Of a DNA stretch of 64,000 bases, positions 34,535 to 46,875 are shown one piece after another. The stretch comes from Shewanella loihica PV-4 (GTDB lineage: Bacteria > Pseudomonadota > Gammaproteobacteria > Enterobacterales > Shewanellaceae): NCBI RefSeq assembly GCF_000016065.1, contig NC_009092.1, forward strand, positions 2,542,001-2,606,000, given 5' to 3'. The notes beneath the pieces are model-generated. The model was not told the origin of the DNA and made no database searches. It was given only the letters and a program-made list of their open reading frames with translations. The number at the start of each line of letters is the position of its first letter. Within the stretch, counting starts at the first letter, position 1. The translations under genes were made by a program, and so were the position numbers.

Positions 34535-35746
34535 ATGAAAAGCAATCACTCCGCCGCTGGATTGACCTACATCCAGGCCGGGCAGACACCCGAGGCACAA
34601 GCGGTGAACAACAACCGACTCTCCCTATTCGCGATACTCCTGCTATTTATGCTAACGCCCTTCACCCATGGCTCGAGCGAATTTCGCGCCCATCAGAGCC
34701 GCTATGACGACCCACTACTCAATATGGTTGCCGAGGACAGGGAAACGCTTGAAAAGTTTAACGCCCAGAGCAAGGCAACTATCGGCTCAGTAGAGAGGAA
34801 AACCAAGCAGATCGACTCTATGTCTCAGGCAATTAAAACGAACACAAAGACCGGAATACCGCTAGCTAGCGAGCATAAGAAGGCTTCAGCCACTCTAGGG
34901 GGGGAAGCCGCGGCAACATCGATCGCAAAGCGGAACAAGCCCACGGCGTCAACACAGGGTTTCATGCTATCGGTAAAAGAGCAACGCTTAAGCAGAGCAG
35001 CCGGCGAGACCGCGATTTACCACTTCTCGACACTTGTAGACAGGACGCTTGAAGACAAAGCACCTGAAGACAGAGCACTTGAACAGAGAGCGCTTATAGA
35101 CACTAGCCTTACAGGAACGAGTTTGGTTAGTGAGAAATTAGGGGGACAGATATGCCTGAGCCTGGCCTCCTCGCTTCCCGGCGCCAGGCTCTCTAAGGAA
35201 AGGGTTCATCCTGGCGACACATTCAGCCTCTTGGTGCCATCAAATAGTGACGCCCGATGGGGCGACTACATGTTTACCGTGACCGCCTCGGCTGACGGCG
35301 GCAATTGGGTCAAGCAGCAAAGTGTCAATCTTAGCCTGCTTCCCGGCGACATACGCGAGATACAGCAGGCCAACTTCACTTGGCATCCCATCACTGACAA
35401 TGCTCCTGAGGGGATAGTGAGCCGCATCGCCGTCGAAGATGAACTTGCCGCCTTTGGCGTGCGCGTTTTAGTTAATGTCTCCCATACCTGGCACAGGGAT
35501 CTTAGTATGACTCTCACCTCCCCCACGGGCACAAGCTATCAGTTGGTGAGCGAAAGCCATGCTGGAGGAGACAATCAGCATCGGGAATATCGTACCCAGG
35601 CCTTCAATCACGAGGCGATAAAAGGCGACTGGATCCTCAAGGTGAGTGACCTGGCCGCAGGCGACATAGGCACGCTAAGGGGCTGGCAACTTCTCATCTC
35701 GGGTTACTCGGCCGCCCAGCCACAAGATATAAGTGCTAGTCCTTAA
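34535..35746 (+). CDS. Orphan P-domain protein related to the C-terminal part of protease 2
   Basis: 403 residues, no peptidase domain. One membrane or signal segment (about 28-46) after a 27-residue N-terminus, a low-complexity linker (about 50-195) that includes a 15-bp-encoded D(R/K)(T/A)LE repeat at 169-193, then a beta domain (about 200-270) and a C-terminal P/Homo-B domain (about 275-395; SHTWHRDLSMTLTSPTG, KGDWILKVSDLAAGDIGTLRGWQ). Both folded parts align by eye with residues about 450-670 of protease 2. It may be an accessory or decoy partner, or a remnant of a duplicated protease. It is separated from protease 2 by that gene's terminator; no ribosome site is obvious, so expression is uncertain. 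Confidence 0.7.
   Translation: MKSNHSAAGLTYIQAGQTPEAQAVNNNRLSLFAILLLFMLTPFTHGSSEFRAHQSRYDDPLLNMVAEDRETLEKFNAQSKATIGSVERKTKQIDSMSQAIKTNTKTGIPLASEHKKASATLGGEAAATSIAKRNKPTASTQGFMLSVKEQRLSRAAGETAIYHFSTLVDRTLEDKAPEDRALEQRALIDTSLTGTSLVSEKLGGQICLSLASSLPGARLSKERVHPGDTFSLLVPSNSDARWGDYMFTVTASADGGNWVKQQSVNLSLLPGDIREIQQANFTWHPITDNAPEGIVSRIAVEDELAAFGVRVLVNVSHTWHRDLSMTLTSPTGTSYQLVSESHAGGDNQHREYRTQAFNHEAIKGDWILKVSDLAAGDIGTLRGWQLLISGYSAAQPQDISASP
35039..35113 (+). repeat. 15-bp tandem repeat inside the orphan P-domain gene
   Basis: Five in-frame 15-bp units (35039, 35054, 35069, 35084, 35099) encode DRTLE, DKAPE, DRALE, QRALI, DTSLT. Same period as the intergenic arrays 4.5 kb upstream, with the shared GACAAAGC core. 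Confidence 0.7.
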
Positions 35747-35917
35747 TCCTCCATAGACCAAAGTCCATAGTCCTTGCTGTAACATGAGCCAGATACGTAC
35801 TGAATCACAGCTGACCAACACCCGAGAATCCTAGCCCTGAAAGCCGCCATTTCGCGCGAGAAAACGCCAATTTTATCGTGCATCTTACATTCACCTTCTT
35901 CCAATGAGAACACTCTG

Positions 35918-35970
35918 TTTTCGCAAAAGAATTAAAGCGAAAAAGCTGTTGTCCCATAGCAGTTCTGCTA
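35918..35970 (+). promoter_or_regulatory. Inverted repeats upstream of purC
   Basis: TTTTCGC (35918-35924) and GCGAAAA (35937-35943) are inverted arms, followed by a perfect 14-bp palindrome TAGCAGTTCTGCTA at 35957-35970, 52 nt before the purC start. The first is only loosely like a PurR box; control by purines is a guess from position. Confidence 0.35.
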
Positions 35971-36021
35971 CAATTTCGCCGTAATTTCCTCCTCTAACAT
36001 TACATATAAAAATAGTACCCT

Positions 36022-37128
36022 ATGAATCAATCTAATAAAGTTCTAGCCGTTAACGATGATCTGCCCATCCGCACCGACAAGCCGGTACATTCAGGTAAAG
36101 TCCGCAGTGTTTATTGGTTAACCGCCGAAGACAGTGCGCGCCTGATCGAGCAGAAAGGTTATGACGTTCCCGCCGACACGCCGCTGGCGATCATGGTGAT
36201 CAGTGACCGTATCTCTGCCTTCGACTGCATCTGGCAAGGCGAAAACGGCCTCAACGGCGTCCCTGGCAAAGGGGCGGCGCTTAATGCCATCTCTAACCAT
36301 TGGTTCAAGCTATTTAAAGAGAAAGGCTTAGCAGACAGCCATATTCTGGATGTTCCACATCCTTTCGTGTGGATCGTGCAGAAGGCGCAGCCGGTGATGG
36401 TCGAAGCGATCGCCAGACAGTACATCACAGGTTCTATGTGGCGAGCCTACAGCAAGGGCGAGCGCGACTTCTGTGGTATCACACTACCCGAGGGACTGGA
36501 GAAGGATCAGAAACTGGAAGAGGTGCTGATCACCCCATCGACCAAAGGCGTACTGACGGGTCTTGAGGGCGTTCCCGAAGCCGATGATGTTAACGTCTCT
36601 CGCGCGGATCTGGAGCGTCACCTGGAAGGCTTCAACTTCCACAGCAAGGGCGATATTGACCTTTACGAGAAGCTGCTTAAAGAGGGCTTTGCGGTGATCA
36701 GCGAGGCCCTGGCCGAGCAAGATCAGATCTTCGTCGACACCAAATTTGAATTTGGTTACGTGAAAGATGCCAGCGGTCAGGAAAAATTGATCTATATGGA
36801 TGAAGTCGGCACCCCTGACTCATCACGTATCTGGGACGGTGAAGCCCGTCGCAATGGCAAGATCGTCGAGAAGTCGAAAGAAGGCTTCAGACAATGGCTG
36901 CTAAACCACTTCCCAGATCCCGATATTCTGCTCAACAAGGAGCGTATGCCTGAGCGTTTCGCCCTGGCGCGCGACAACAAGCTGCCAACCGAAGTGATGA
37001 TGGATATCTCTAACACCTACGTAGGCATCGCCGAGACCATCATAGGTCATAAGCTACACCTGAGCGAGAATCCTCGTCAGGAGATCATCGACATCCTGCG
37101 CGATGAGTATCAGCTGATCCAAGCCTAA
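36022..37128 (+). CDS. purC: SAICAR synthetase (phosphoribosylaminoimidazole-succinocarboxamide synthase)
   Basis: Purine pathway ligase joining CAIR and aspartate with ATP. It has 368 residues, the long form found in Shewanella and Vibrio relatives rather than the 237-residue E. coli form. Motifs: GKVRSVYWL in the N-terminal ATP site, [33 protein letters not shown] and [12 protein letters not shown]. Monocistronic, with a terminator 77 nt downstream. HisF supplies AICAR to the same pathway. Confidence 0.96.
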   Translation: MNQSNKVLAVNDDLPIRTDKPVHSGKVRSVYWLTAEDSARLIEQKGYDVPADTPLAIMVISDRISAFDCIWQGENGLNGVPGKGAALNAISNHWFKLFKEKGLADSHILDVPHPFVWIVQKAQPVMVEAIARQYITGSMWRAYSKGERDFCGITLPEGLEKDQKLEEVLITPSTKGVLTGLEGVPEADDVNVSRADLERHLEGFNFHSKGDIDLYEKLLKEGFAVISEALAEQDQIFVDTKFEFGYVKDASGQEKLIYMDEVGTPDSSRIWDGEARRNGKIVEKSKEGFRQWLLNHFPDPDILLNKERMPERFALARDNKLPTEVMMDISNTYVGIAETIIGHKLHLSENPRQEIIDILRDEYQLIQA

Positions 37129-37204
37129 TGACGCTAAGCTTCTGATGCTCAACCTGGCATAATTTGCCAGGGCAAGATGAAAGAGCCAGGATTAGCTAAA
37201 AACT

Positions 37205-37236
37205 AAGGCCAGCGTTCAACAGACGCTGGCCTTTTT
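37205..37236 (+). terminator. Rho-independent terminator of purC
   Basis: AAGGCCAGCGT, 7-nt loop, ACGCTGGCCTT and TTT: an 11-bp perfect stem. Confidence 0.92.
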
Positions 37237-37957
37237 ATGCGTGTTTATCTGCATTTCACCTGAGATTCGATTGGGCCTTTTTATTGGAAAGTCACCCAGA
37301 AGTGGTTTCATCATGCTTGAGCTTGAGCCCTAAAAGCCGCTAGCAATGGCATTAAAACCTGCCACAGCTCGCTCATAAGGCAATGATGAAAGAAAATTAA
37401 TCTGCTAAAGCAGATAGACGCGGCACCTAAAAACTCGATTAATCTTCGCCAATGATTCGCTTTGCCCAAACATGACCAAGATGGAAACTTACCTCAGAGA
37501 GAGAAACCTCATCCGCTGTCGGCCGACATAGCTTAGCTCAAATAACGACAGCACATCCATTTAAACGGTTTAACACACAATACCCAATAAAATCAGCACA
37601 ATACGAGGAGCCCGAAATCACCTCAATCAACTCATGCCTGGATATTCGGTGGTGATAAAAGCTGCAACTCGTCTCTAAAGCACCGCTCGCCGCAACTTCA
37701 TAAAGCTAAGGCAATGAAATGAACATTAACTAACGAGACACAGACAAGACGGGATCTGGCAACTCAAACCACAGCTCAAAACCCGGCTGCAAGGATGGCC
37801 TTAATATTTTCTCACAACTTTATTAATCCAATCTTAAACTTTTGATTTGCCGCGCCCCTGCCCCGCTTGATAAGGTATGGCGGCAATCACATCTTTAGCG
37901 CCCCCATGCCTGTTAGGCAGTAAAAAAACGATTGGGCGCCAGCAACAGGGAGAACCC
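37237..37957. other. Long spacer upstream of the M3 peptidase gene
   Basis: About 720 bp with no supported gene, RNA or repeat. It presumably contains the peptidase promoter near its 3' end. The frame of the peptidase is open from 37877 but the upstream part is not signal-like. Confidence 0.5.
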
Positions 37958-40120
37958 ATGCGTAAGTCTATCCTCACTACGGCTATCTTAGCCGGTCTAT
38001 ATCTCACTGGCTGTACACCAGCGAGTCAGGAAGCAATCAATACAGAAGTAGCAAGTACCGAAGCGGCGAAGCCTGCCGTACAGGCGAGTGAAGGCCAAAT
38101 CAATGCCAGCAACGTACTGCTCAAGAAGAGCGTGTTACAGTATCAGGCGCCTGAGTTTGATAAGATCACCTTCGACGATTATGCCCCCGCCTTCACCCAA
38201 GGGATCATAGAGCACGATAAAGAGATCCAGGCGATCATCGACAACCAAGCAGCCGCAGATTTTGACAACACCATAGTTGCCATGGAAAAGTCTGGCAGCC
38301 TGCTTACCCGCGTGGCCAAAACCTTCTTTAACCTGGCCAGCGTTAACTCTAACAGCCAGGTACAAACCCTGGAAGCCGAGCTAGCACCTAAGCTGTCTGC
38401 GCACTGGGACAACATCTTCTTAAACCCTGAGCTGTTTGCCCGCGTCGAGAGCGTCTACAAGAGCCGCGACAGCCTGAGCGCCGAAGATAAACACTTAGTC
38501 GAATATTACTACCTGGCATTCGAGCGCGCCGGTGCCAAGCTATCTGACGCAGATAAAGAGAAGATGCGCGATCTTAACGGTCAGCTCGCCAGCCTGACCA
38601 CAGAGTTTTCTAAGAACGTTCTCGATTCATTTAAAAACGAAGTGATCATAGTTAAAGACAAGGCGGAGCTCGACGGCCTATCTGACGCCGAAATCGCTAC
38701 CCTCGCCCAAGCCGCAAAAGATGCCGGCAAAGAGGGATACCTGATCACCCTAGTGAACACCACTCGCCAACCTATCCTCTCCAGCCTGAATAATCGCGAG
38801 CTAAGAGAGAAAGTGTGGAAGACCTCGGCAAACCGCGCCATGGCGCTTAACGGCCCAAATATCGTCAAGCAGTCACACCTGCACGCCGAAAAGGCGGCGC
38901 TACTTGGCTATGACTCCTGGGCAGCCTACACGGTAGCCGATCAGATGGCCAAGACACCGACGGCCGTGTATGAGATCTTAGATGACCTAGCCCCTAAGGC
39001 TGTGGCCAAGGCCAAGCTAGAGGCGGCGGACATCCAGGCGCAGATTAAGGCATCGGGTCAAGACTTCGAACTGGCACCTTGGGACTGGGCCTATTACAGT
39101 GAGAAGGTTCGTAAAGCCAAATACGACCTGGATCAGAGCCAGGTCACGCCTTATTTCGAGTTTAACCGCGTCCTCAACGACGGTCTGTTCTTCGCCATGG
39201 AGAAACTCTACGGCATCACGGTCAAGCCGCGCAAGGATCTGCCTGTATGGAACCCAGATGTGCTGGCCTATGAGATCTTTAACAAAGACAAGAGCTCTAT
39301 CGGCATCTTCTATCTGGACCCTTATGCCAGAGAAGGTAAGAACGGTGGCGCCTGGATGGATGAGTTCGTAACCCAAAGCGGCCTACTAGGCACTAAGCCT
39401 GTGGTCTACAATGCGCTGAACATTCCAAAGCCGGCTTCAGGCCCAACCCTGATGACCTATGATGAAGTGAGCACCATGTTCCACGAGTTCGGTCACGCTG
39501 TGCATGGTCTCTTCTCTCAGGTGAAATACCCAAGTGTGGCGGGTACGGCTACCCCGAGAGACTTCGTCGAATTCCCATCACAGGCCAACGAAGACTGGTC
39601 AATCGATCCTGAAGTCCTGGCCAACTACGCCAAGCACTATCAGACCGGCGAGCCTATCCCTGCCGAGCTGCTGAAGAAGGTCCTGGCGGCGAGCAAGTTT
39701 GGACAAGGCTTCGATACTACAGAGTATCTGGCGGCGGCCATCCTGGACATGGAGTGGCACTCAATTGGTGTCGATGCCAAGATCGACGACGTGGCTAAGT
39801 TTGAGCAGCAAGCTCTGGCTAAACACGGCATCGACTTTGCGCCTATCCCACCTCGCTACAAGTCAGCCTACTTTAGCCATGCATTCGCCGGCGGCTATTC
39901 GGCAGGCTACTACGCCTACCTGTGGACCGAGGTCTTTGCGGCAGACGCCTTCGACTTCATGAGCCACAACGGCGGCCTGTCACTGGAGAACGGCAACAAG
40001 TTCCGCGACAACGTGCTGTCTAAAGGTAACAGTGAAGATCTGATGCAGGACTACATCAAGTTCACCGGCAGAAAGCCAACCGTGGATGCCCTGCTAAAAC
40101 ACAGAGGCCTAACGGAATAA
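37958..40120 (+). CDS. M3-family metallopeptidase lipoprotein (Dcp/oligopeptidase-like)
   Basis: 720 residues from ATG 37958 with GGGAG upstream. Lipoprotein signal peptide with lipobox LTGC (Cys near residue 17), so membrane-anchored in the envelope. The M3 zinc site is intact: HEFGH at 509-513 and the third ligand Glu538 in DFVEFPSQ. The C-terminal AFAGGYSAGYYAYLWTEVFAADAF segment is characteristic of peptidyl-dipeptidase Dcp and oligopeptidase A. It probably degrades short peptides in the periplasm, which would complement the secreted proteases. The lipoprotein form is longer than E. coli Dcp (681). Confidence 0.92.
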   Translation: MRKSILTTAILAGLYLTGCTPASQEAINTEVASTEAAKPAVQASEGQINASNVLLKKSVLQYQAPEFDKITFDDYAPAFTQGIIEHDKEIQAIIDNQAAADFDNTIVAMEKSGSLLTRVAKTFFNLASVNSNSQVQTLEAELAPKLSAHWDNIFLNPELFARVESVYKSRDSLSAEDKHLVEYYYLAFERAGAKLSDADKEKMRDLNGQLASLTTEFSKNVLDSFKNEVIIVKDKAELDGLSDAEIATLAQAAKDAGKEGYLITLVNTTRQPILSSLNNRELREKVWKTSANRAMALNGPNIVKQSHLHAEKAALLGYDSWAAYTVADQMAKTPTAVYEILDDLAPKAVAKAKLEAADIQAQIKASGQDFELAPWDWAYYSEKVRKAKYDLDQSQVTPYFEFNRVLNDGLFFAMEKLYGITVKPRKDLPVWNPDVLAYEIFNKDKSSIGIFYLDPYAREGKNGGAWMDEFVTQSGLLGTKPVVYNALNIPKPASGPTLMTYDEVSTMFHEFGHAVHGLFSQVKYPSVAGTATPRDFVEFPSQANEDWSIDPEVLANYAKHYQTGEPIPAELLKKVLAASKFGQGFDTTEYLAAAILDMEWHSIGVDAKIDDVAKFEQQALAKHGIDFAPIPPRYKSAYFSHAFAGGYSAGYYAYLWTEVFAADAFDFMSHNGGLSLENGNKFRDNVLSKGNSEDLMQDYIKFTGRKPTVDALLKHRGLTE

Positions 40121-40138
40121 GTCTGAATTTCAGGCATT

Positions 40139-40167
40139 AAAAAGCGGCTCATAGAGCCGCTTTTTTT
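40139..40167 (+). terminator. Rho-independent terminator of the M3 peptidase gene
   Basis: AAAAAGCGGCTC, loop ATA, GAGCCGCTTTTT plus TT; a 12-bp perfect stem, 19 nt after the stop. The A tract on the left arm makes it usable by leftward lpxM readthrough as well. Confidence 0.93.
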
Positions 40168-40236
40168 ATCGCTATCTGCTTCAGCGTAATCGTATCCCTA
40201 ACTCTAACGCTAACCGCAAAGCACTAACTTTAAGAG

Positions 40237-41172
40237 CTAGTAGAGAGAGGCTTCGCCCGGCGGACGGGTACGCAGGAGTTTGAGGAACCACATATATTGC
40301 TCTGGATAGGCGTTTATCACCTGCTCCACCGCACGGTTTAATGCTAAGGCCTCATTCTCCTTGCCTTGCATCTCCTCGGGTGAGATGGGCGGCAGTACCG
40401 TTAGCAGATACTGACGCTTTTGCTGATCATAGCCAATCTTCACCGGCATCACCTGAGCATTACCGGCCGAGGCAAGACGCCCCACTACAGGCAGAGTAGC
40501 CTTAACAGTGCCTAGAAATGGCGCGAAGACACTCTTCTCAGGGCCTAAGTCTTCATCTGGCAGATAGAAGAAGCTGTTATCGTTTTTCAGCTCAGACAGG
40601 AGCGCACGTATACCCGCCTCGCGCATATAGACGTTGCCGCCCTTGGAGCTTCGCATGCGGTTATTGAACCAGTCGAACAACTTGTTACGATGAGCCTTGG
40701 CCATGGTCACCATGGGGAGCTCCAGGTTCAACCTGAGCCCAGCATATTCTATGCCCCATACATGGGGCATGATGAAGATCACCGGCTGACCGGCATCACG
40801 AGCGCGCTGCACATGCTCGAAGCCGTCAAGCTGGACGCGGCGACGCAGATTAGCATCTGAGCGCAGCAACAGCTCTGACTGCGCCAACAGGATCAATACA
40901 AAACTCTCGATATTCTCATCGAGTAGCTTATCGATCTCAGCCTTTGATTTATCCGGGAAACAGGTCTCCAGGTTTGCCCTAGCCACCTTGAGAGGCTTCT
41001 TGGCGATCTTCTTCACCAGACGCGCAAGCAGGCGCGCTATCGGATCCCTTAGCCAGGCGGGCATCAGGCCGAAAAACACCAGCACCCCTATAGCAAACCA
41101 GGTGGGCCAATGCTTAGGATGTAATAACTCGGCGCGAAAGCGGCGATCGAAATACTTAGGTTTTCTAGACAA
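40237..41172 (-). CDS. lpxM: Lipid A secondary acyltransferase (LpxM type)
   Basis: Inner-membrane acyl-ACP-dependent acyltransferase adding a secondary acyl chain to lipid A. It has 311 residues: an N-terminal membrane anchor (about 22-42), the HX4E active-site motif HVWGIE (near residue 137), a LPDEDLGPE motif, and the C-terminal WFLKLLRTRPPGE typical of LpxM rather than LpxL. The start is a TTG at 41172 with AAGAGG 8 nt upstream. It follows the ihfA terminator, so it is probably transcribed separately. LpxL versus LpxM specificity is judged on motif similarity only. Confidence 0.85.
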   Translation of the reverse strand: MSRKPKYFDRRFRAELLHPKHWPTWFAIGVLVFFGLMPAWLRDPIARLLARLVKKIAKKPLKVARANLETCFPDKSKAEIDKLLDENIESFVLILLAQSELLLRSDANLRRRVQLDGFEHVQRARDAGQPVIFIMPHVWGIEYAGLRLNLELPMVTMAKAHRNKLFDWFNNRMRSSKGGNVYMREAGIRALLSELKNDNSFFYLPDEDLGPEKSVFAPFLGTVKATLPVVGRLASAGNAQVMPVKIGYDQQKRQYLLTVLPPISPEEMQGKENEALALNRAVEQVINAYPEQYMWFLKLLRTRPPGEASLY

Positions 41173-41246
41173 GAGTACAACCTCTTACTCATCCAGCGCC
41201 TGTGACCACACAGGCATAAACAACAGATAACCAGTTCAGAAGAAAC

Positions 41247-41272
41247 AGAAAAAGCCACTCAAGGAGTGGCCT
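41247..41272 (-). terminator. Rho-independent terminator of pheST-ihfA
   Basis: Read leftward: GCCACTC, loop CTT, GAGTGGC, TTTTTC. A perfect 7-bp stem 20 nt after the ihfA stop. Confidence 0.85.
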
Positions 41273-41292
41273 TCTCTATGTATTAAGTCGGA

Positions 41293-41589
41293 TTATTTAC
41301 CGGCGTTAGCCTCTTCAACACGACTCTTAAGTTTCTGTCCTGGACGGAAAGTCACCACGCGGCGAGCAGAAATCGGGATATCCTCGCCTGTTTTAGGGTT
41401 GCGACCCGGTCTTTGATTTTTGTCCCTTAGGTCAAAGTTGCCAAAGCCAGATAACTTGACCTGCTCACCGTTCTCGAGGGCTTGACGAATTTCTTCGAAA
41501 AATGCCTCAACCATCTCTTTCGCAACTCGCTTGTTAATACCAAGCGTTTCAAAAAGATGTTCTGCCATTTCGGCTTTGGTAAGTGCCAT
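41293..41589 (-). CDS. ihfA: Integration host factor subunit alpha
   Basis: 98-residue DNA-bending protein, partner of Ihf[22 protein letters not shown] start, the HU/IHF signature [22 protein letters not shown] with the intercalating Pro in RPGRNPKTG, and a short C-terminal helix. Third gene of pheS-pheT-ihfA, 4 nt after pheT, the same order as E. coli. Confidence 0.98.
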   Translation of the reverse strand: MALTKAEMAEHLFETLGINKRVAKEMVEAFFEEIRQALENGEQVKLSGFGNFDLRDKNQRPGRNPKTGEDIPISARRVVTFRPGQKLKSRVEEANAGK

Positions 41590-41593
41590 ACTT

Positions 41594-43981
41594 TTAATCC
41601 CTCAACAGTGCGTTGAACTCGGTCTTGAGTTCAGAAACTACTTTTTCTACCATTTCAGCAATTTCTTTCTCTTCAAGTGTACGAGCGTTGTCTTGTAGTG
41701 TAAGTGCAATCGCCAGACTCTTTTTACCTGGTTCAACACCTTTACCTTGGTATACATCGAACAAGTTTAAGCCAACCAACTGATTTTCGCCAACTTTTCT
41801 TATCAAATTTACAACATTTCCTGCCGAGACATCTTCATCAACCAGGATGGCAATGTCACGTCGGTTTGCTGGAAACTTAGACACAGTCTGGGCTTGCGGC
41901 AAACTTGCGTGCAATAAGGCGTCTAATTCGAGCTCGAATACGATGGTTTTACCATTTAAGCCGAAGGGCTTTTCCAGGCTCGGATGGACGGCACCAATGA
42001 CACCAATCACACGATCATTTCTTAAGATTTCAGCACATTGCCCCGGATGAAGCGCCGGATGAGATGCTTTTTTAAAAGTAAATTCATCCTCTGAAACTGT
42101 CAAGCCGATAATGGCTTCCAGATCGCCCTTAAGGTCGAAAAAGTCTACAGTTTTTGATTCCATCGACCAATGTTCGTCATTTTGGTTACCGGCAATGACG
42201 GCACCTAGCATAGCCTGCTGACGCACACCCGATTCGGCGTTGGCATCTGGCACGAAACGCAGACCGGTTTCAAACAGGCGAACACGGTTTTGCTGGCGGC
42301 TCTGGTTGTAGCCCACGGCAGTCAACAGACCGGTGAACATAGACAAACGCATGGCCGACATCTCAACCGAGATAGGATTTGGCAGCACCATAGCATCGCT
42401 GCCCGGATGCACCAGTTGCTGCAGCTTAGGATCGACGAAGCTGTAGGTCACGGCTTCCTGGAAGCCACGGGCCACCATCATGGCGCGTACGCGCTTAAGG
42501 TCGATATCTGACTCATTGTGTAGAGGCATGCTTAGGGCCGCTACTGGCGCAACATTCGGAATGTTGTTGTAGCCATAGATGCGGGCAACCTCTTCGATAA
42601 GATCTTCTTCGATCGCCATATCGAAACGGTAAGTCGCAGTAACAACCTGCCAGTTGTCATCCACACGTGATACGCCAAAACCAAGACGCTCAAGGATCTC
42701 GGTGACATCGGCATCTGCAATATGATGGCCGAGCACGCGATCTAGCTTGCTGCGACGCAGCAGTATGTTGGCAGGCTGAGGCAGATGCTCGTCGGCCTTA
42801 GACTCAACCACAGGGCCGGCTTCGCCGCCACAGATCTCTAGCACCAGGCGCGTAGCACGGTCGATCACCTTATGTTGTAGCTCAGGGTCGACGCCACGCT
42901 CGAAGCGATGTGACGAGTCAGTGTGCAGGCCAAGACGACGTGATTTACCCATGATCGCCAGCGGCGCAAAGAAGGCGCACTCCAGCAGGATATCTTGGGT
43001 CTCACCGGTCACACCCGAGTACTCGCCACCAAACACACCAGCCAAGGCCAGAGGTTGGCTGTTATCGGCGATAACCAGGGTATCGTTTGGTACGGTAATT
43101 TCGTTGCCATCGAGAAGAGTCAGCTTCTCCTCACCATCACCCAGACGGATCTGGATCTTGCCGTCGATCTTCGCCAAGTCGAAGGCGTGCATCGGCTGGC
43201 CGAACTCGATCAACACATAGTTGGTGATGTCGACGATAGGATCGATAGAGCGAATGCCGCTGCGACGTAGTTTTTCCTGCATCCAGAGTGGCGACTGCGC
43301 CTTAACGTTAACGTTTTTCACCACACGACCCAGGTAGCGTGGACAGGCGCTAGGAGCCTGGTTGTCGATCTCGATAGCATCTTCGATGCTAGGGGTGACC
43401 GCTTCCCATGTCGGGGCAACAACCGCTTGACGGTTAAGTACACCCACTTCGCGGGCCAGACCCACCATGCCAAGACAGTCGGCGCGGTTAGCGGTCAGAT
43501 CGACATCGATCACCACGTCATTAAGGTCCAGGTACTCACGTACGTCTTGACCGATAGGCGCATCGAGCGGCAGCTCGATAATGCCGTCGCTCTCGATGTC
43601 GATACCCAGCTCGCCATAGGAGCAGAGCATGCCAAATGATGGCTGACCACGTAGCTTGGCCTTCTTGATCTTAAAGTCGCCCGGCAATACCGCGCCCACC
43701 ATAGCCACGGCCACTTTCAGGCCCAGACGGCAGTTTGGTGCGCCGCAGACGATATCGATCAACTCATCCTGACCGACATTAATCTTAGTGACACGTAGCT
43801 TGTCGGCGTCAGGGTGCTGGCCGCATTCGACCACCTCACCCACGATAACGCCTGAAAAATCACCGGCTACCGGGTCGACACCGTCGACTTCCAGACCCGC
43901 CATGGTGATCTGATGTGACAAATCGTCACGGCTAATACTTGGATTGACCCACTCACGAAGCCAAGACTCACTGAATTTCAT
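41594..43981 (-). CDS. pheT: Phenylalanine--tRNA ligase beta subunit
   Basis: 795 residues, matching E. coli PheT. N-terminal EMAP-like tRNA-binding domain (about 40-150, [24 protein letters not shown]), B3/B4 editing domain (about 210-370), B5 domain (about 400-475), catalytic-like core and C-terminal FDX-ACB anticodon-binding domain (about 700-795). It begins 15 nt after pheS on the same strand. Confidence 0.98.
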   Translation of the reverse strand: MKFSESWLREWVNPSISRDDLSHQITMAGLEVDGVDPVAGDFSGVIVGEVVECGQHPDADKLRVTKINVGQDELIDIVCGAPNCRLGLKVAVAMVGAVLPGDFKIKKAKLRGQPSFGMLCSYGELGIDIESDGIIELPLDAPIGQDVREYLDLNDVVIDVDLTANRADCLGMVGLAREVGVLNRQAVVAPTWEAVTPSIEDAIEIDNQAPSACPRYLGRVVKNVNVKAQSPLWMQEKLRRSGIRSIDPIVDITNYVLIEFGQPMHAFDLAKIDGKIQIRLGDGEEKLTLLDGNEITVPNDTLVIADNSQPLALAGVFGGEYSGVTGETQDILLECAFFAPLAIMGKSRRLGLHTDSSHRFERGVDPELQHKVIDRATRLVLEICGGEAGPVVESKADEHLPQPANILLRRSKLDRVLGHHIADADVTEILERLGFGVSRVDDNWQVVTATYRFDMAIEEDLIEEVARIYGYNNIPNVAPVAALSMPLHNESDIDLKRVRAMMVARGFQEAVTYSFVDPKLQQLVHPGSDAMVLPNPISVEMSAMRLSMFTGLLTAVGYNQSRQQNRVRLFETGLRFVPDANAESGVRQQAMLGAVIAGNQNDEHWSMESKTVDFFDLKGDLEAIIGLTVSEDEFTFKKASHPALHPGQCAEILRNDRVIGVIGAVHPSLEKPFGLNGKTIVFELELDALLHASLPQAQTVSKFPANRRDIAILVDEDVSAGNVVNLIRKVGENQLVGLNLFDVYQGKGVEPGKKSLAIALTLQDNARTLEEKEIAEMVEKVVSELKTEFNALLRD

Positions 43982-43996
43982 TATTTACTCGCTCCG

Positions 43997-45372
<1,376 letters not shown>

Positions 45373-46875
45373 ATGAGAGAAGTAAAGTTTCGATGGATAG
45401 ATCAGTATCTTATCCATATGACCCTGAAAACCAAATTTACCATTCTGGCCATCATCCCCATCATTACCCTCATGGGGCTTTCCTATATCCTCTATGGGCA
45501 GTTCAATAGCCAGATTAAGCAGAGTCACCAGCAGAGTGCCTTGGCTGACGCCCAGAAGATGGTGGAGCTTATCGACCTGAGCCTTAAGTACGTGCCAGAC
45601 GACAAGGCGGCGAGCTTTAAGCAGGAACTGGTCAGTGCCGGCTTTGCCGATACGCAATCGTCCCTCAACGCCAAGACAAGCCGCCTGGTACATGCCGGTG
45701 GTGGCACCTTAATGCAAGGGGACAGCCTGACAGCCCATAGCCGCGCCTCAAGCGCTAACCTGGTTGCCAAGACAGAAGTGACAGATCTCGACCAGGTACT
45801 GAGCTCGGCTCAGAGCGTGGTCATCATCAGCCTGGTGGCGCTTATCTTTGTTATCCTGCTAAGCAGCTACTATATCTCCACCTTCGTCGGCGGCGCCCTC
45901 TACACCAACGTGATGGCACTTAAACGCGCGGCCGATGGCGATCTCACCGGACGACTGAACTTCTTCGAGGTAAAAGATGAGTTCAGCATCCTGGCGGTGA
46001 GCATAGACACACTCGTCGAACGTCAGCATCAGCTGGTGAGCCGTATGACTCAGGCCAGCAGCCAGATCCGCACCGTAGTGCAGGCCTTCAGACAGACGGC
46101 CCAAGAGGGACAAACTCTGGCCGCCGAGCAGCGTCAGCATCTGGATTCACTGGCCACGGCAATGGAGGAGATGACCGCCGCGGTGAAAGAGGTGGCCCGC
46201 AACGCCGAGCAATCTTCTAACGAGACCCAAGAGGCCAACCAACAGGTTGAGGCGGGCTCGAAAGATATCGCCATCACGGTTCAAGCCATTGGCGATCTTG
46301 CCAACGAGATTGGCGACGCCTCGACGGCGGTGAATACCCTGAACGACAACGCCGCCAAGATCGACGAGGTGGTCACCACCATCAACGCCATCTCAGAGCA
46401 GACCAACCTATTGGCGCTCAACGCTGCCATCGAAGCGGCCCGCGCCGGTGAGCAGGGTCGCGGCTTTGCCGTGGTCGCCGATGAGGTCAGAACCCTGGCC
46501 GGGCGCACCCAGGCCGCCACGGTTGAGATCAAGTCGATGATCGAGGCATTGCAGACAGGCTCTCACGCACTCACCCAAGTGATGAAACGCACGGTCGAGA
46601 AGGCCCAGGACGGCAAGCAGCATGTGCTGGAGACAGGTGAGGATCTCAAGGCCATCGCCCATCACAGCGAGCGGGTATACGAGATGAGCGTACTGATCGC
46701 CACCTCGGCCGAGGAGCAATCGGCGGTCGCCAACGAGATCGCCACCAACCTGATGGAGATCCGCAACCAGTCTCACGACGTGGAACAGTCTGCCAACCAG
46801 TCTGTCTCAGGCTGCGACGAGCTGCACGCCACCGCCGAACAGCTGGATCAGCTATTGGTTGGACTGAAAGTCTAG
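45373..46875 (+). CDS. Methyl-accepting chemotaxis protein
   Basis: 500-residue chemoreceptor. Transmembrane helix 1 at about 22-42, a short periplasmic domain (about 43-145), transmembrane helix 2 at about 148-170, HAMP (about 172-225), then the cytoplasmic signalling coiled coil with the conserved hairpin tip [47 protein letters not shown] split around residues 320-370. Ligand unknown. The 3' end lies in a 15-bp duplication CTAGTCACTAA (46872 and 46887). A sensor kinase gene follows 129 nt later and may be functionally linked. Confidence 0.95.
   Translation: MREVKFRWIDQYLIHMTLKTKFTILAIIPIITLMGLSYILYGQFNSQIKQSHQQSALADAQKMVELIDLSLKYVPDDKAASFKQELVSAGFADTQSSLNAKTSRLVHAGGGTLMQGDSLTAHSRASSANLVAKTEVTDLDQVLSSAQSVVIISLVALIFVILLSSYYISTFVGGALYTNVMALKRAADGDLTGRLNFFEVKDEFSILAVSIDTLVERQHQLVSRMTQASSQIRTVVQAFRQTAQEGQTLAAEQRQHLDSLATAMEEMTAAVKEVARNAEQSSNETQEANQQVEAGSKDIAITVQAIGDLANEIGDASTAVNTLNDNAAKIDEVVTTINAISEQTNLLALNAAIEAARAGEQGRGFAVVADEVRTLAGRTQAATVEIKSMIEALQTGSHALTQVMKRTVEKAQDGKQHVLETGEDLKAIAHHSERVYEMSVLIATSAEEQSAVANEIATNLMEIRNQSHDVEQSANQSVSGCDELHATAEQLDQLLVGLKV

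Noticed and set aside
35918..35943. PurR operator at purC
   Set aside because: The inverted TTTTCGC/GCGAAAA arms have a wider spacing than the PurR box and lack its central CG; listed only as an inverted repeat.
36118..37016. Several open frames antisense to purC
   Set aside because: Shadow frames of a well-conserved gene without ribosome sites or family similarity; the same applies to antisense frames over fadD, pheT, topA and the his genes.
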